64,000 nt of DNA from Lutjanus erythropterus (lineage: Eukaryota; Chordata; Actinopteri; Lutjaniformes; Lutjanidae). The notes below the pieces were generated by a model. That model was given only the letters and a program-made list of their open reading frames with translations. It was not told where the DNA came from and did not search any database. Position numbers and translations under genes: made by a program. Location of the stretch: the NCBI GenBank assembly GCA_020091685.1, contig CM034595.1, positions 21,437,564 through 21,501,563 on the forward strand, written 5' to 3'. The first letter of the stretch is position 1. Every line of letters starts with the position of its first letter. Of the stretch, positions 23,676 through 34,474 are shown piece by piece.

Positions 23676-23688
23676 AATAAAGTTTATT
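23676..23688. terminator. Overlapping convergent poly(A) signals of proser3 (+) and the small HSP gene (-)
   Basis: AATAAAGTTTATT contains AATAAA on the plus strand (23676-23681), 30 bases past the proser3 stop. It also contains AATAAA on the minus strand (23688-23683), about 400 bases past the small HSP stop. Both genes converge here and I see no nearer signal for the minus-strand gene. Confidence 0.55.
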
Positions 23689-24091
23689 TTTTTGGAAGAA
23701 ATATTTCCACATTAAAGAGTCTGAAGATATGTCTGTGTGCATCATCAATCACAATCACAATACAGTGCATTTTACAAAAGTTGCACAAATAAAAGCAGCA
23801 GTTTAAATCATGAACACAGAATATTTACAAAGACTGGTTCCTTGAAACATTATGTAAGATTGATGAGTAATAGCAGGGCAGTATATACAAACCTTGAGGA
23901 GAAGGGAATATTAGAACCGTGCCAGGAACAACAGAACAAATGTGTGTTTTGGCACATGCTGAGTGTTGCTGTGGACTGGAGGAGCCAGGAGTTATTTCTG
24001 TTTATGCCTGTGTGTTCAAAAAGGCTTCTGTTGTATTTGTTTTCATACATGGTGAGGATGGAGGAGATTTGAGTATTTGGTGTTAGTGTGA

Positions 24092-25679
24092 TCAGGCAGA
24101 GGTTCTGGAGTTCGTGGTTTGCAGCATCGGTGCAGATATGATGAGGATGCCATCCGGGGAGACCGCTGACTCCAAAGCCATGGTGTGCACCCCTTTTGGG
24201 ATTCTGTAGCGGCGGTTAAACTGTCGTGTTGTAAACCCTGGGCCGTCCTTCTAACAAAATGCAGAGATGAATACAAGTTTAGAGGACAATGCTAATCATA
24301 ACTGTTAAATAAACAAAGATACAGTAATGCCCCTCCTAGAAGCCCAACCTTTTTCTCTTCATGCTTTCCTTGCACTTCCACAAAGTCTCCAATCACCTTG
24401 ACCATCAGGTCCTCTGGGTTGAAGTCCTTTACGTCGACTTGAACTGTAAAACCGCTGTCATCACAGGTCACCTATCAACATGAATAGAAATAGTGTTTAT
24501 TATATAGATATAAAATACCTCTAAGCAAAGCAACAAGCCAAAAACATCCCCATTTCTCACCAGGCACTTAATATCCTGAACAGTATTTGAGTGTGAAAGT
24601 TCATTCTTTACCTTGGAAACAGCAGGGAGAAAAAAACTCTTCTTACTAGATTTGGCTTTCAACTGCATCTTAGATTTTTTCATCTACTGAGGATTGTAAG
24701 ATGTAGTTCAAAGGTCTGAAAATTTCTATTATTTGTTATTCTGATAATATCTGATTTGACAGATTGTCAAAGTATGTATGAGAAAAAATAAATGAATATT
24801 AGAAGAGTCAAAATGTTATACACTATTTAGAAAAAGTTGAGCAAACGGGTTTCAAGTTAAGTGGCTCAAACTCAAGTCAAACTCTTTTCTTCTGAAATAA
24901 ACTAAAACAAGTTTTTCTGGCCAATATCTTCTGTTGAGATATAAAATATTAAATTATCAACCATTACTCTTACCATTACTTTCACTTGTATTAATTGTTA
25001 AATTATTTTTATTTATTTTTTGAAGAATAGTAAATCATCTCAAAAAATTATATGTTGGATTTTTTTTTAGTTTATTTCAAAACTTTGAGAAAAAGAGTTT
25101 TGAGTTTGATTCAAACCTCAAAAATGATGTGAAGTTGCCTTGAAATCATGAGTTTTCTCAACGTTTTTAACAGTGTAGTGATGTCAGATTTGGTTATTTT
25201 AGAGTCGTAATAAATCCTCATCTTTGGTCACTAAATCTCAGCCTGTCTTACCTTCAGGTGTGCATAAACTACAGGTTATAATACAGTTATCTTATCGGTA
25301 TTAACCAAGACAGGCAAGTAATTATTTCAGCATCCATATTCTGCATCTCTGAAATATATATTTAGTAGACAGTGGATTCTCAACTTATTGGTTTAGACTG
25401 TTGCTGTTGTAAATGGCTATTTGGCATTACTTTAAGTGTTATGTTTTCATGTAGATCTGGGACAAATTTGTCTTTTTTCCACATTTTTGCATTACATAGT
25501 TACAGTAACTTAAAATTGCCTACCTCTGCAGAGCTGGTATTGTCAGTCTCTGGAATGAGCAAATTCGGGGACCACTTATATTGTCCATAAGTCCCACTCA
25601 GCCGAGGAATAAGAGGTGGTAAAACCTTCTCCCATGGGATACCACCAGCTGGCAGAGTGGGTGGTAGGATGAAGTCCAT
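24092..25679 (-). CDS. Small heat shock protein (alpha-crystallin family), HSPB6-position
   Basis: ATP-independent holdase chaperone of 145 residues. Coding exons in reading order: 25679-25524, 24471-24349, 24250-24092, with a further 5' UTR intron (25767-25682). Residues 1-52 form the variable N-terminus ([20 protein letters not shown]). The alpha-crystallin domain runs from about residue 56 ([20 protein letters not shown]) through [19 protein letters not shown] to [11 protein letters not shown]. The short tail [10 protein letters not shown] lacks the I-X-I/V motif. The 123-nt second exon and the intron after HEEKK recall crystallin gene structure. Position between proser3 and psenen matches mammalian HSPB6, but sequence alone leaves hspb6 versus a fish-specific member such as hspb15 open. 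A minus-strand TATA box lies at 25949-25943. Confidence 0.88.
24822..25176. mobile_element. MITE-like inverted-repeat element in the small HSP intron 1
   Basis: The left arm from about ACACTATTTAGAAAAAGTTG and the right arm ending CAACGTTTTTAACAGTGT are imperfect inverted repeats. They continue inward through an ACTC/GAGT-rich block (for example CAAACTCTTTTCTTCTGAAA). Boundaries are approximate. Confidence 0.5.
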
Positions 25680-25942
25680 CTCTGAAAAAATGAATAGAAA
25701 AGGAGAGTTGACTTGACAGCAGTTCTACAGTGAAACTAAAGAGCATACAGGACTGGACACAACTTACCTCTTCTTAAATTCCCAGACCAAATCGGCGTGC
25801 AGACGGGAAAGGACAGCCCCTGTTTAACCGCTTGTGTTCCCACTTGTTCTAAATGAGGTGCAGTGAGTACTGGAGATGAACTGGTGCGCCAGTCTGTCTG
25901 CCTCCTGGCTGCCTGACGTGACTGTGTGTTATGGTGTGTGGG

Positions 25943-25949
25943 TTTTATA
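25943..25949 (-). promoter_or_regulatory. TATA box of the small HSP gene
   Basis: TATAAAA on the minus strand, placing transcription start near 25915 and a 5' UTR exon of about 150 bases ending at the donor beside 25768. I looked for a clear heat-shock element (inverted GAA triplets) nearby and did not find a convincing one. Confidence 0.55.
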
Positions 25950-25999
25950 CTGGAGTTGCATAATGAGAGGGGAATTCATAGTGGGGCACCTTGCTTCTG

Positions 26000-28110
26000 T
26001 TATGTTCTGTAATGTACCCTTGGGTGTTCAGGCACAGCCGTATAGGATAAGTGAGCATTGTTTGGGGAGTGACGCAGCTGTTGCGGCCTTATTGGCAATT
26101 AACGTGATTATTAGTTATTATTACCAATATTGCAGCCCAAAGTTCATTATGAGGGATGGTGGCACTGGTGGAAACAGACTGTGTACAAGTTATCAGACCT
26201 GTTAAAGAAGCATATATGCCTAAGGTCGGTTGTCAAGGAAGGTCTGTCCAAAAATAAGTTCAAAAGACGGTGTTGTTGACCCTCGTGAGGACAGACAGTG
26301 ACAGCAGGGACGTCCCGCACACATGCCAGAACACGTGGTGTGCTGCCAATAAGCCTCTGTCCCCCCATCATTCACTCTCACTGTGGAGGAGAAGGTATGC
26401 AGATCATTTAGTTAAAAGTACAAGTAGCAGTACATCTACCTAAATGTTTAAGTACTCCATTTGGCTACAAGTCCTCCCTTCACTGAGTAAAATTAAGGAA
26501 GCCTTATTCATGGTAATTATATTTAACTAAAACTAAGTGTGAAAAAACAGAAGCAAATCACTGCTACCCCAGAAGAAGACAAGCCAGTCAGTATCCCTTT
26601 ATAACATGAAAAGCTCATTGTTATAAAAATGTTTTTCACGTTTGAACGATATACTTTCATGTTGCAACACACAAAATTATGTTATTACCAGAGTTACAAC
26701 AGTTGTAAAACATTTCATGCTATGATATGATAACAGCAAACTGTTCTTGTTACAACAATGTAGTATTTATCATGTTATAACATGAAGTATTTCATGTTTT
26801 AACATAATAATGACTCCTAACTACTGACAGCTATTGTTAGACGTGTCATTACAAATAAGTTATCTCGTTATAACAGGATAAATATTATATTGTTAGAAGA
26901 TCAGTCTCATTTTATAAGGTGACAAGTTTGTGTGTCAATGTAAAAAACATTAATAATAACAATATGATGCATATGAAAAAGCATTTTAGTTAACTGAAAT
27001 AAAAATAAAAATAGACTTTAGAAAAAAAAAGTGAAAAATAACTGAAACAATATTGTGTAAAACAATACAATTAAAAAAAGAACAATTCTTTTATTTTAGT
27101 CTTTTAGTAAAACTGGTCAACACAAGCATGAGGAGGTATTATTGAGACTGATATGTTGGCATGACTGTAAGTTGATTGCATTCACAAAATGTTGTTTGTA
27201 TTGTAATACCAAGTATGAACCTCTTCAATCCTACCCCTGACAAACAGCCAAAAAATGCTGAAAATTTGGTCCCATGAGTGCTGTATTATTGTATATTCTA
27301 ATTACCTAAACACTAATGTATCTGTAACATTTTAGTGCATTAGTTGACCCAGGTAGTGTCAATTTAACTACTTTACATTCTTAGTTATGGTTAGTGTAAC
27401 CTTTAATATTGCATCCAATTTTATAATGTGGTTGAATATTTTGTGGTTAAAATCTTTTTCAATAAAGTAACTAGCTGCCAAATAATTGTAGAGAAGTAAA
27501 AAGTTTATTAACCTCTATTAAACTAAATTGTATTTATATTACTTCATTAAACGTACTTACTGTCCACCAATTCATCCAGTACACACACACCTAAAATGGA
27601 AAACAATGTCTGTAAAGAGATTCTTTTTAATTTACTCCCCATAAATCTGTTTTATTAAGTGACTCCCTCCGAGGATTGTGGGATGTTCTGATCGTGCAGA
27701 TACTCCTCACTTGTTCTTGGCACAGTGTAGTGAAGTCAGGGCGGGCACATGCTCTCCCTGTTAGTAATGTTGAAGCTGTCACTTAAGCTTTGACAGGGGT
27801 GACTAAAAATGGCCCTGATTATGTGATGACTCACATAGGACGATAGGGAAGTGGGGACATTTGGAGGGATTAAGTTATTGGGTTTCACAACAGGCGCCAG
27901 TGATCATCCAGACTTTGAGACTTCTGTAATGCAAAAACACTGGGAGTATAGATGAGCAAAATAGCTCACAGATGAGTCACAATATATAAAGTACACAATG
28001 ATTCATAGATCCTAAAGGGTTAATGATATTTCAGCATAATTATGACATTGTGACTTGGTATATAAAAAGCAGTACATGGAGTAAAAACATTGTAACTCTG
28101 AAGCATTATG
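26000..28110. other. Intergenic spacer between the small HSP gene and psenen
   Basis: No complete gene is seen. The stretch 26590-26940 is built of diverged GTTATAACATGAA-like units in both orientations. Bases 26960-27120 contain a GTTAACTGAAATAAAAATAA repeat; related sequence appears in inverse orientation in kmt2b near 52240-52390. A micro-exon-like site lies at 27561-27590 on the minus strand. Confidence 0.5.
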
Positions 28111-28116
28111 TTATTT

Positions 28117-28122
28117 TTTATT
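28117..28122 (-). terminator. Probable poly(A) signal of psenen
   Basis: AATAAA on the minus strand, about 316 bases past the psenen stop codon. Confidence 0.45.
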
Positions 28123-28437
28123 TTTCATTCACACACAAGTAAAAATAGTTTGGGGGTGTACCATCACACACAAACAATCAGCGCTTTCTGCTATACAAGA
28201 TTAATTAGTCTACTCTAAAGCCAAAGAATTTTCTGCAATGCCTTAGCAAGCGTAAGAACACAAATCAGCATTCCTTCAGCATTTCTTCTTTGAAGACACA
28301 AGTGATCAGTCATTGAATTTAGCTCCAGAGACAAGACAAATCATCAAAGTCTTTCATTGTAGTTAAAGAAGGAAAATTCTTTGGTCCATTATAGTAGATC
28401 AACAGTTATTTTCAAAAGACCTGATATCACAAATATC

Positions 28438-29782
28438 TCAGGGAATTCCCAGTGGAATAGTAAAGGAGAGGTAATCTCCCACCTCCCCCCACTCCGCCCT
28501 GAAGTGTTGAAAGATAGTGATCCACGTCGTGAGCACCGCTACCCACAGCAGCAACCCCAGAGCTGAGCGCTTTACATCTAGATGAAAAACACACAAGAAA
28601 TTATTATTTATATCTAATTATTTATATGTCATATCATGCCCTAGCTTTGCCTAAAGCTTTCTTCAAACAAACAAAAAACAAAAAAAAAAACATACCCGAT
28701 AAAATTGTAGATGTGCTGCTTAATTGGGCTTCATACAGTATAACATGTTTGAAATCAATAGTGGGATAAATTTAAGTGGAAAATATAAATAATACAAGTA
28801 ATAAAACAGGATATTCACTTTGTTAGTTGCTGAGTTGAACAAAGCTCTCGGGTAATGTCATAAATGTTGATGTCAGCTAGCCCGAAATGTATGATGCATA
28901 ATTTATGGGGATGGACAATGTGATTTTTTTTTTTCAGCCATTACTAATAACCTGCCTCTCAAGGCTAATGCCAAAAGGATACAGATAATTACACATTTTT
29001 TAATTTTAAAAAGAAGTTGATATAACCTGTAGTTTCTGCACACCTGAGGGTCAGAAAGGCTAAGATGAAGCAAATCTAACTGACATCACAGTTACCACAG
29101 AAAAAGAACAGTTCTCACTCTTCAAATGCTCATTTAGTTTTTCTAGAAAGTTACATTAAAAAAACTTGACGAATCTTTGGCTTTGATAGACCATTCTGCC
29201 TAAGAATTCAAATTAAATGCTTTGACATAATCTGTCAAAACAGATATTAATTTCATTATCAGAATAATAAACAATACACATTTCAGTTGATAATTTATTA
29301 TGCATCCCAATTCTTTTGTCCTACTGTCTGAGTCTACTGTCTCAAATGTCATCGCATCTCCTCCAGGATTTATGAGAAATTACAAGATGTCCTAACCTCA
29401 TCCCAGCAGTTTGACTATGATAGAACAAAAATACACAGCACACATATTCAATGTGTTCTGCAGAATGCAGAACATTTGAACTTAAATAAATGTAAAATAA
29501 ACTAAACATACTTTTTCTGAACACATTAAAATTAAATAAGTGCAGCCATGGTTTGTATCTTTATCTCTGTTATTAAAGTAACAGTTCTGACACTTACAAG
29601 TTTTTATCTGCAGCTGCTCTGTGTAGGCTGGCTTCACAAACGCCTCCCGGAAAAACCAAACAACATTGACAAGCCACAGGAATGGAAGAAAAGCAAAGCC
29701 ACCTATAAAAAAAGATGTAGAAAATAAATAAATGAAAAAACATCATCAATGACAGGACTACTACATTTATATATACATATAT

Positions 29783-29813
<31 letters not shown>

Positions 29814-30019
29814 CTTAAATATAAAGTATAACTTATGGAAGCTTGTGTTAACACTACTTGCATCTTTCCAGAATTTATAAACCAAAGGAGGCAAGACTGA
29901 ATATAATAAATATTGGATCAGTTCTTGTCATGACTAATTCTTAAGTACTCTCACTCACCTAAATAATATTTCCTGCATAGGCTGAGCTTCTCCTCATTGG
30001 GCAGTCGTTCCAGGTTCAT
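28438..30019 (-). CDS. psenen: Gamma-secretase subunit PEN-2, complete
   Basis: PEN-2 is the small membrane subunit that activates presenilin endoproteolysis in the gamma-secretase complex (presenilin, nicastrin, APH-1), acting on Notch and APP stubs. Coding exons in reading order: 30019-29959, 29702-29598, 28577-28438. They total 306 nt, giving 101 residues, identical to the human length. The sequence opens [20 protein letters not shown], continues with the first hydrophobic segment [20 protein letters not shown], then [15 protein letters not shown], a second membrane helix [18 protein letters not shown], and the C-terminal [12 protein letters not shown]. The DYLSF motif, needed for assembly with presenilin, is intact. 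A noncoding first exon is likely: an acceptor lies just upstream of the ATG (intron 30930-30041), with a donor at 30930. Intron sequence near 30062-30180 carries a fish repeat fragment. Confidence 0.97.
29765..29814. repeat. (TA)n/(CA)n compound microsatellite
   Basis: Alternating TATATA, CACACA and a longer (TA)n run inside psenen intron 1. Confidence 0.9.
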
Positions 30020-30061
30020 GGCGTGTTTTTTGTGGATCTACTGCAAAACAAACAAACACAG

Positions 30062-30180
30062 CCAGGGCTCAACAATAAGGACTGCATGGTTGCCCAGGGC
30101 AAGTAAAATACCATATTGAGCAAGAAAATCTGGCAACTGACTTGCTTGACCGGGCAAGTGATGAAAAAGAATTACAACTT
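30062..30180. repeat. Interspersed repeat fragment in the psenen 5' UTR intron
   Basis: CAGGGCTCAACAATAA and GACCGGGCAAGTGATG resemble the ends and interior of a dispersed hAT-like fish repeat. It is followed by a poly(A) tract. Confidence 0.45.
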
Positions 30181-31162
30181 AAAAAAAAAAAAAAAACTAT
30201 TGAACAATTTTGATACTTGATTAATCGTTTTCATGCAAAGTGACAGAAGAGGCTCTCAAATATGAAGACTTTCCACCTTCCTTAGTTTATTATCATAATA
30301 CATTGAAAATCTTGCTATTAGAGAAACTGGAATGGACATTTTTCACTATTTTCTGAAAATATAGTAGTACTGTTCTTAGTAAATACATATAAATTCAGGC
30401 TGTTTAAGTTAAAATAAAAAAAACATTTGTTGACATACGTTTATTACATAAAAGACTAACAGGATGACAGAGGCATCCGAATTCAACTTTTCCACTTGCA
30501 GTCAGCTTAAGACTGTAATACCTTTGAGGGCTTTTATTTATAAATGTGCATTTAAGACATTTTAAAACTCTTTGAGGATATGTTGCCACCCTGACTTCTG
30601 AGACAAAGGTGATGCTGGTTGTGCCTACACTTTAAATACGACCCTCTGCTGGCCTGGACATTACTTAAACAAAGTAATCTTATAAAACTGTATAAAATCC
30701 ATACAATAAAACAACTTCCTGGTGCTGGCTGACCTGATTTGCATTGTCAGATGACTTGAAATTCAGCTCAGGCTAATGTTAGCATTTCGATAGCTTAGCA
30801 ATGTAACATTAGGTTGGTCCGACTACAAACCTCCGTAACAGTAACTTACATCGGTTTGCAGACTCTGGGTAAAGTCGTTTTATAACATTTCTATGGGACT
30901 ACAATACTGTACATTTAGGTGATGATTTACCTGATATTTTTAGGCTCCAAAGTTAGGGAATGGTCGCAAATAATGGGGGAAAAAATCAAACAACACTTCC
31001 TCCTTCTTCTTCTAAATCGAGTTCTTCTTCGTCGCCCTGCTTTGTTTGTTATGGCGAGCACACGCCAACCTGCACTACATACCGCCACCTACCGTACCGC
31101 AGTGTGTGTGACATGCCGATAAAGTCGTGCTTCCTCCGTTGTGCTCCTCCCATCTTTAATCT

Positions 31163-32219
31163 TTAATTCATAGCTCTCCTCCTATCACATATTTTATTTA
31201 TCTTTTCATATAGCTCACGCTCATTTTGACAAAATAATGTTGATGAAATAATAATGTGATTAGTGGTTTCCTGACAATAAACCTCGCACTTGACTGATAC
31301 TTTTTTTGTACCATGCAATAATGCTGGTTTAACCAAAAATGTTATTGTATAATGACATGAAAAGAACAAATGCTTCAGGGTTTCATCATCAGAATTACAA
31401 TTATTAGTGCATATCAACATCAAACTTAAATCTTCTCTTAAGAAATTGGGCTACTGGATATATGTTCTTAATTATTTTAAAGTGAGTCTCTTTCACTTTA
31501 GGTGGAATAGGCCATTTTATGAATTTTGAATTAGCATTAGTCATAATGGATTGATTGTCTATATCTGGCAGCTTCTTAAATAAAGCTCTATTATAATAAT
31601 GGTAAATCTTTTGTTTCATGGCATCATCAGTTAGCTTGTTGTTGCACTTAACATCCATTAAGTTGTAGTCATTCACTTTTAAAGCTGGTATTGATGCAGT
31701 CACATCAGAGTATAACTGAACCAAAGATAGAGGAATCACTCTGCAAACCTTCTTGAAATCCTTATAGGAACACTTTACATTATATTTCTCTACAAAGGCT
31801 GATAAATTTAAAAGATTTCCATTACAGTCTAATAAATCTTTCACAAATATAACACCATTTTCATACCAGTCCTTTCTAAATATTGATTTGCTACCAATTG
31901 TGATTACTCTGTTTTTCCATAGAGTAGATCCATGAGGAGAAAAATTATGGCTGAACAAAATTTTCTGCACACTATACTCTAGAAGTGAATAATATTCAGT
32001 TGTTGTCAAATCCTGCTTCCTCCTCTTTTTCATCATTAGCTTTTTCAAGTGACAGTTAAGATGCATACTGCCACCTGCTGTACTGCAACGTGTAGAGCCA
32101 GGGCAGTAAATCAAAGATGTAACGCACTTGATCATCAATACACGGTGTAAATAATACACTGTACTGTTGCTCTTTATAATCTGCATCTGCTTCATTTTGT
32201 TCCTTCTGCCAGATTTCAA
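31163..32219 (-). mobile_element. Degraded non-LTR retrotransposon fragment (end of the reverse-transcriptase ORF)
   Basis: On the minus strand, a 271-codon open stretch (32219-31404) followed by another frame (31423-31163) encodes the C-terminal part of a LINE-type polyprotein. Marks are SLLEYSVQKILFS, KFIKWPIPPKVKETHFKII, YPVAQFLKRRF, then CNSDDETLKHLFFSC, the zinc-binding-like block that ends such ORFs. The frame switch near 31410-31423 and the missing catalytic reverse-transcriptase core show it is a dead 5'-truncated copy. Family (Tx1/L1-like) is inferred from the block order. It lies between psenen and kmt2b, which are transcribed away from each other. Confidence 0.7.
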
Positions 32220-32743
32220 ATATGGCTAATTTTATTAATGATTAAGCCTTCCTAGCATAAGCAATGTCACTTAATTATTATTGAATTGCCATTCAATTTC
32301 AGGGCCACCTTTCTTTCCAGTTTATTGTCATGGGAATTTTCCTGCAATTGAAAAAAAAAAAGTAAACGGTTTGTGCTCCTCTCTCACTCTCTCTCCTGAT
32401 CTCTGGCTCGATGTGTTCATATAAAGAGTCATAGGAATGCCATAAAAATATAAATCTGTAAAAAAATTACAAAAAGAAATGTGGAAATCTGAATAGTTAG
32501 TTTTATCTTGTAAATATTTAAATAGTTTGAACTATAGTCAATGTGTCCAAAAGCTAGATGATTAACATACATATCAAACTTCTGCTACATGTCTATATTG
32601 GTATCAGTGTATATTAGCCAAAATTAAATTGAAAAATAAAAAAAAAAAGTCTAAAAAAAATGAAGGCAGTAACTGAAGACACCCTAATGGTCACAGACCC
32701 CTTGTTGAAGACCACTGCATTAAATGATGTGCATCAGTGGCTA

Positions 32744-32946
32744 TGTTTACATGCACACTAGTTTCCCACTAACATTCAGAATAGGGCAATACTCTGAATT
32801 TGATAAAGTTCATGTAAACAGCATATTCTGGTTGAATATTCTGAATTAGGCTTTATTCTGAATGGAGCGTATTTTGATGTGTGAAGTTATGTGGGATATG
32901 CTGGTATTATTCTGGTTTTAGGAGCATTCTTTAGACATGTAAACAG
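32744..32946. mobile_element. MITE-like element with TGTTTACATG termini
   Basis: The left end reads CTATGTTTACATGCACAC and the right end GACATGTAAACAGG, with a further CATGTAAACAGC inside. The interior repeats ATTCTGAAT. This type of sequence is frequent in fish genomes. Exact borders are uncertain. Confidence 0.5.
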
Positions 32947-33049
32947 GAAATCCAGAACATGTGTCTCTTGCAGTTGGAAACATTGAAAATGTTTTTTTTT
33001 ATTTCAGTATTTAAAACTTCAATGAATTGATGAAATAAGTTCAATTTTG

Positions 33050-33880
33050 TGATTAAAAAATGTCTTCATTGTACAGTATGTAATTATTCTACAGTTATTA
33101 ATTTATATAATTAAAATTAATACAATAATGTCTTTTACAGTAGTTGAATTAGTGTTGCGATATAAAAAAGACAGCATGCTGATTATTACTGTAATAACAA
33201 TTACAGTACTGTGATTATTACTATAATAACAATTACAGTACTGTGGTACTGTGATCAGATTTACATTAATCATACTGTGAAATGTATTTACAGCAACTTA
33301 CCTGCTAATCGCTGCCAATAAGTTACTGCAAATTTTACAGCATTTTTGTTACAGTGAATGTTTTGTGCATTTGTAGACTACAAATGCACAAATGCATTAG
33401 GATCTGTAGATTGTATTGTACATGTAATGACAGCAGACTGACTGAGACACTGTTGAAATTATATTTATTTTTTTGTCTTAAGACATTACAGACTGTTCAT
33501 CTTTTTTTGGTTAAACTGAATTAATTCACACTGAGTCAATAAAGATAACTTACTTTTAAATAACTGGTTTGCTCTACCCTCAGACCATAGTTTGCATGAA
33601 GATTTAAAATACAGGTTAAACTGAATGAATTATTTACACTGAGCCAATGTAAATTATTTCATGGTATTGATTACTTCATTTTTTAAAAGTTGATCCAGCA
33701 TTTTATTTACATTTTTTGTGTATAGTGTAATGCACATGTAATAACAGTAGATTGACCGAATGAAAAAAAACTGCACTGTTGAACTGACATTGTTGAAACT
33801 GCACTTATTTTTCTTAAAACAGCACAGAGTGTTCATCATCTCTTTTGTGCATGGATGGTTTGTTAATTGTGAAAAATTTC
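33050..33880. repeat. Diverged tandem duplications in the psenen - kmt2b spacer
   Basis: AATAACAATTACAGTACTGT occurs twice within 33190-33245. Blocks around GTTAAACTGAATTAATTCACACTGAG recur near 33515 and 33615. The GACTG...ACTGTTGAA...TTTATTTTTCTTAA...GTTCATC series recurs near 33430-33510 and 33750-33840. No coding content is seen. Confidence 0.5.
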
Positions 33881-34071
33881 AGAATCTATTTCTTCGTTAC
33901 GCTAAAAAAGTAAACATTTGAATGTGTTGTTATAGGTTGTTGCAATGGTTTTACTGGTCCAGTCACCAGATGAAATTGGGCTGTATGTGGCCTCTGACCT
34001 AGAAATATACAAAAATGATCAATGAGGTTTGGCAGAATTCATGCAGAAAATAAAGCTGGATTGATATCTCT

Positions 34072-34117
34072 AACAACAACAACAATAGTAGTAGTAGTAG
34101 TAGTATAATAATAATAA

Positions 34118-34148
<31 letters not shown>

Positions 34149-34165
34149 AAGAAGAAGAAGAAGAA
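34072..34165. repeat. Compound trinucleotide array upstream of kmt2b
   Basis: Consecutive short runs of (AAC)n, (AGT)n, (AAT)n and a longer (AAG)n of about 14 units. It ends about 310 bases before the kmt2b start codon. Confidence 0.95.
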
Positions 34166-34474
34166 CTATATGTGTATAGCACAGTTAAAACGGATAATCA
34201 CAACATTTTTGATAAAACACTAAAAACAAATAAAGTTAAAGATTAAAAAAGTATTAAAGTAAAATGAAATGAGTTAAAACTGTAGATCGTACAAATTTAT
34301 GAATGGAGATTTAACGTACAATCGCCACCAGAGGTCGACCCATCCTCCCCTGTGGAGCCTCACCGAAAAAACTCACTTTCCCGTGCAGCGTTGCGGCTCC
34401 CCCCTCCCATCTCGCGCCTTCCCTCTTGTCTCTCCTCGAACTGCTAGCCGTCGGTGTGTGTTGTTGTTGAAGCA

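Noticed and set aside
24468..24683. Lys-rich minus-strand open frame in the small HSP intron
   Set aside because: No splice support and no family resemblance; the three-exon small HSP model is complete without it.
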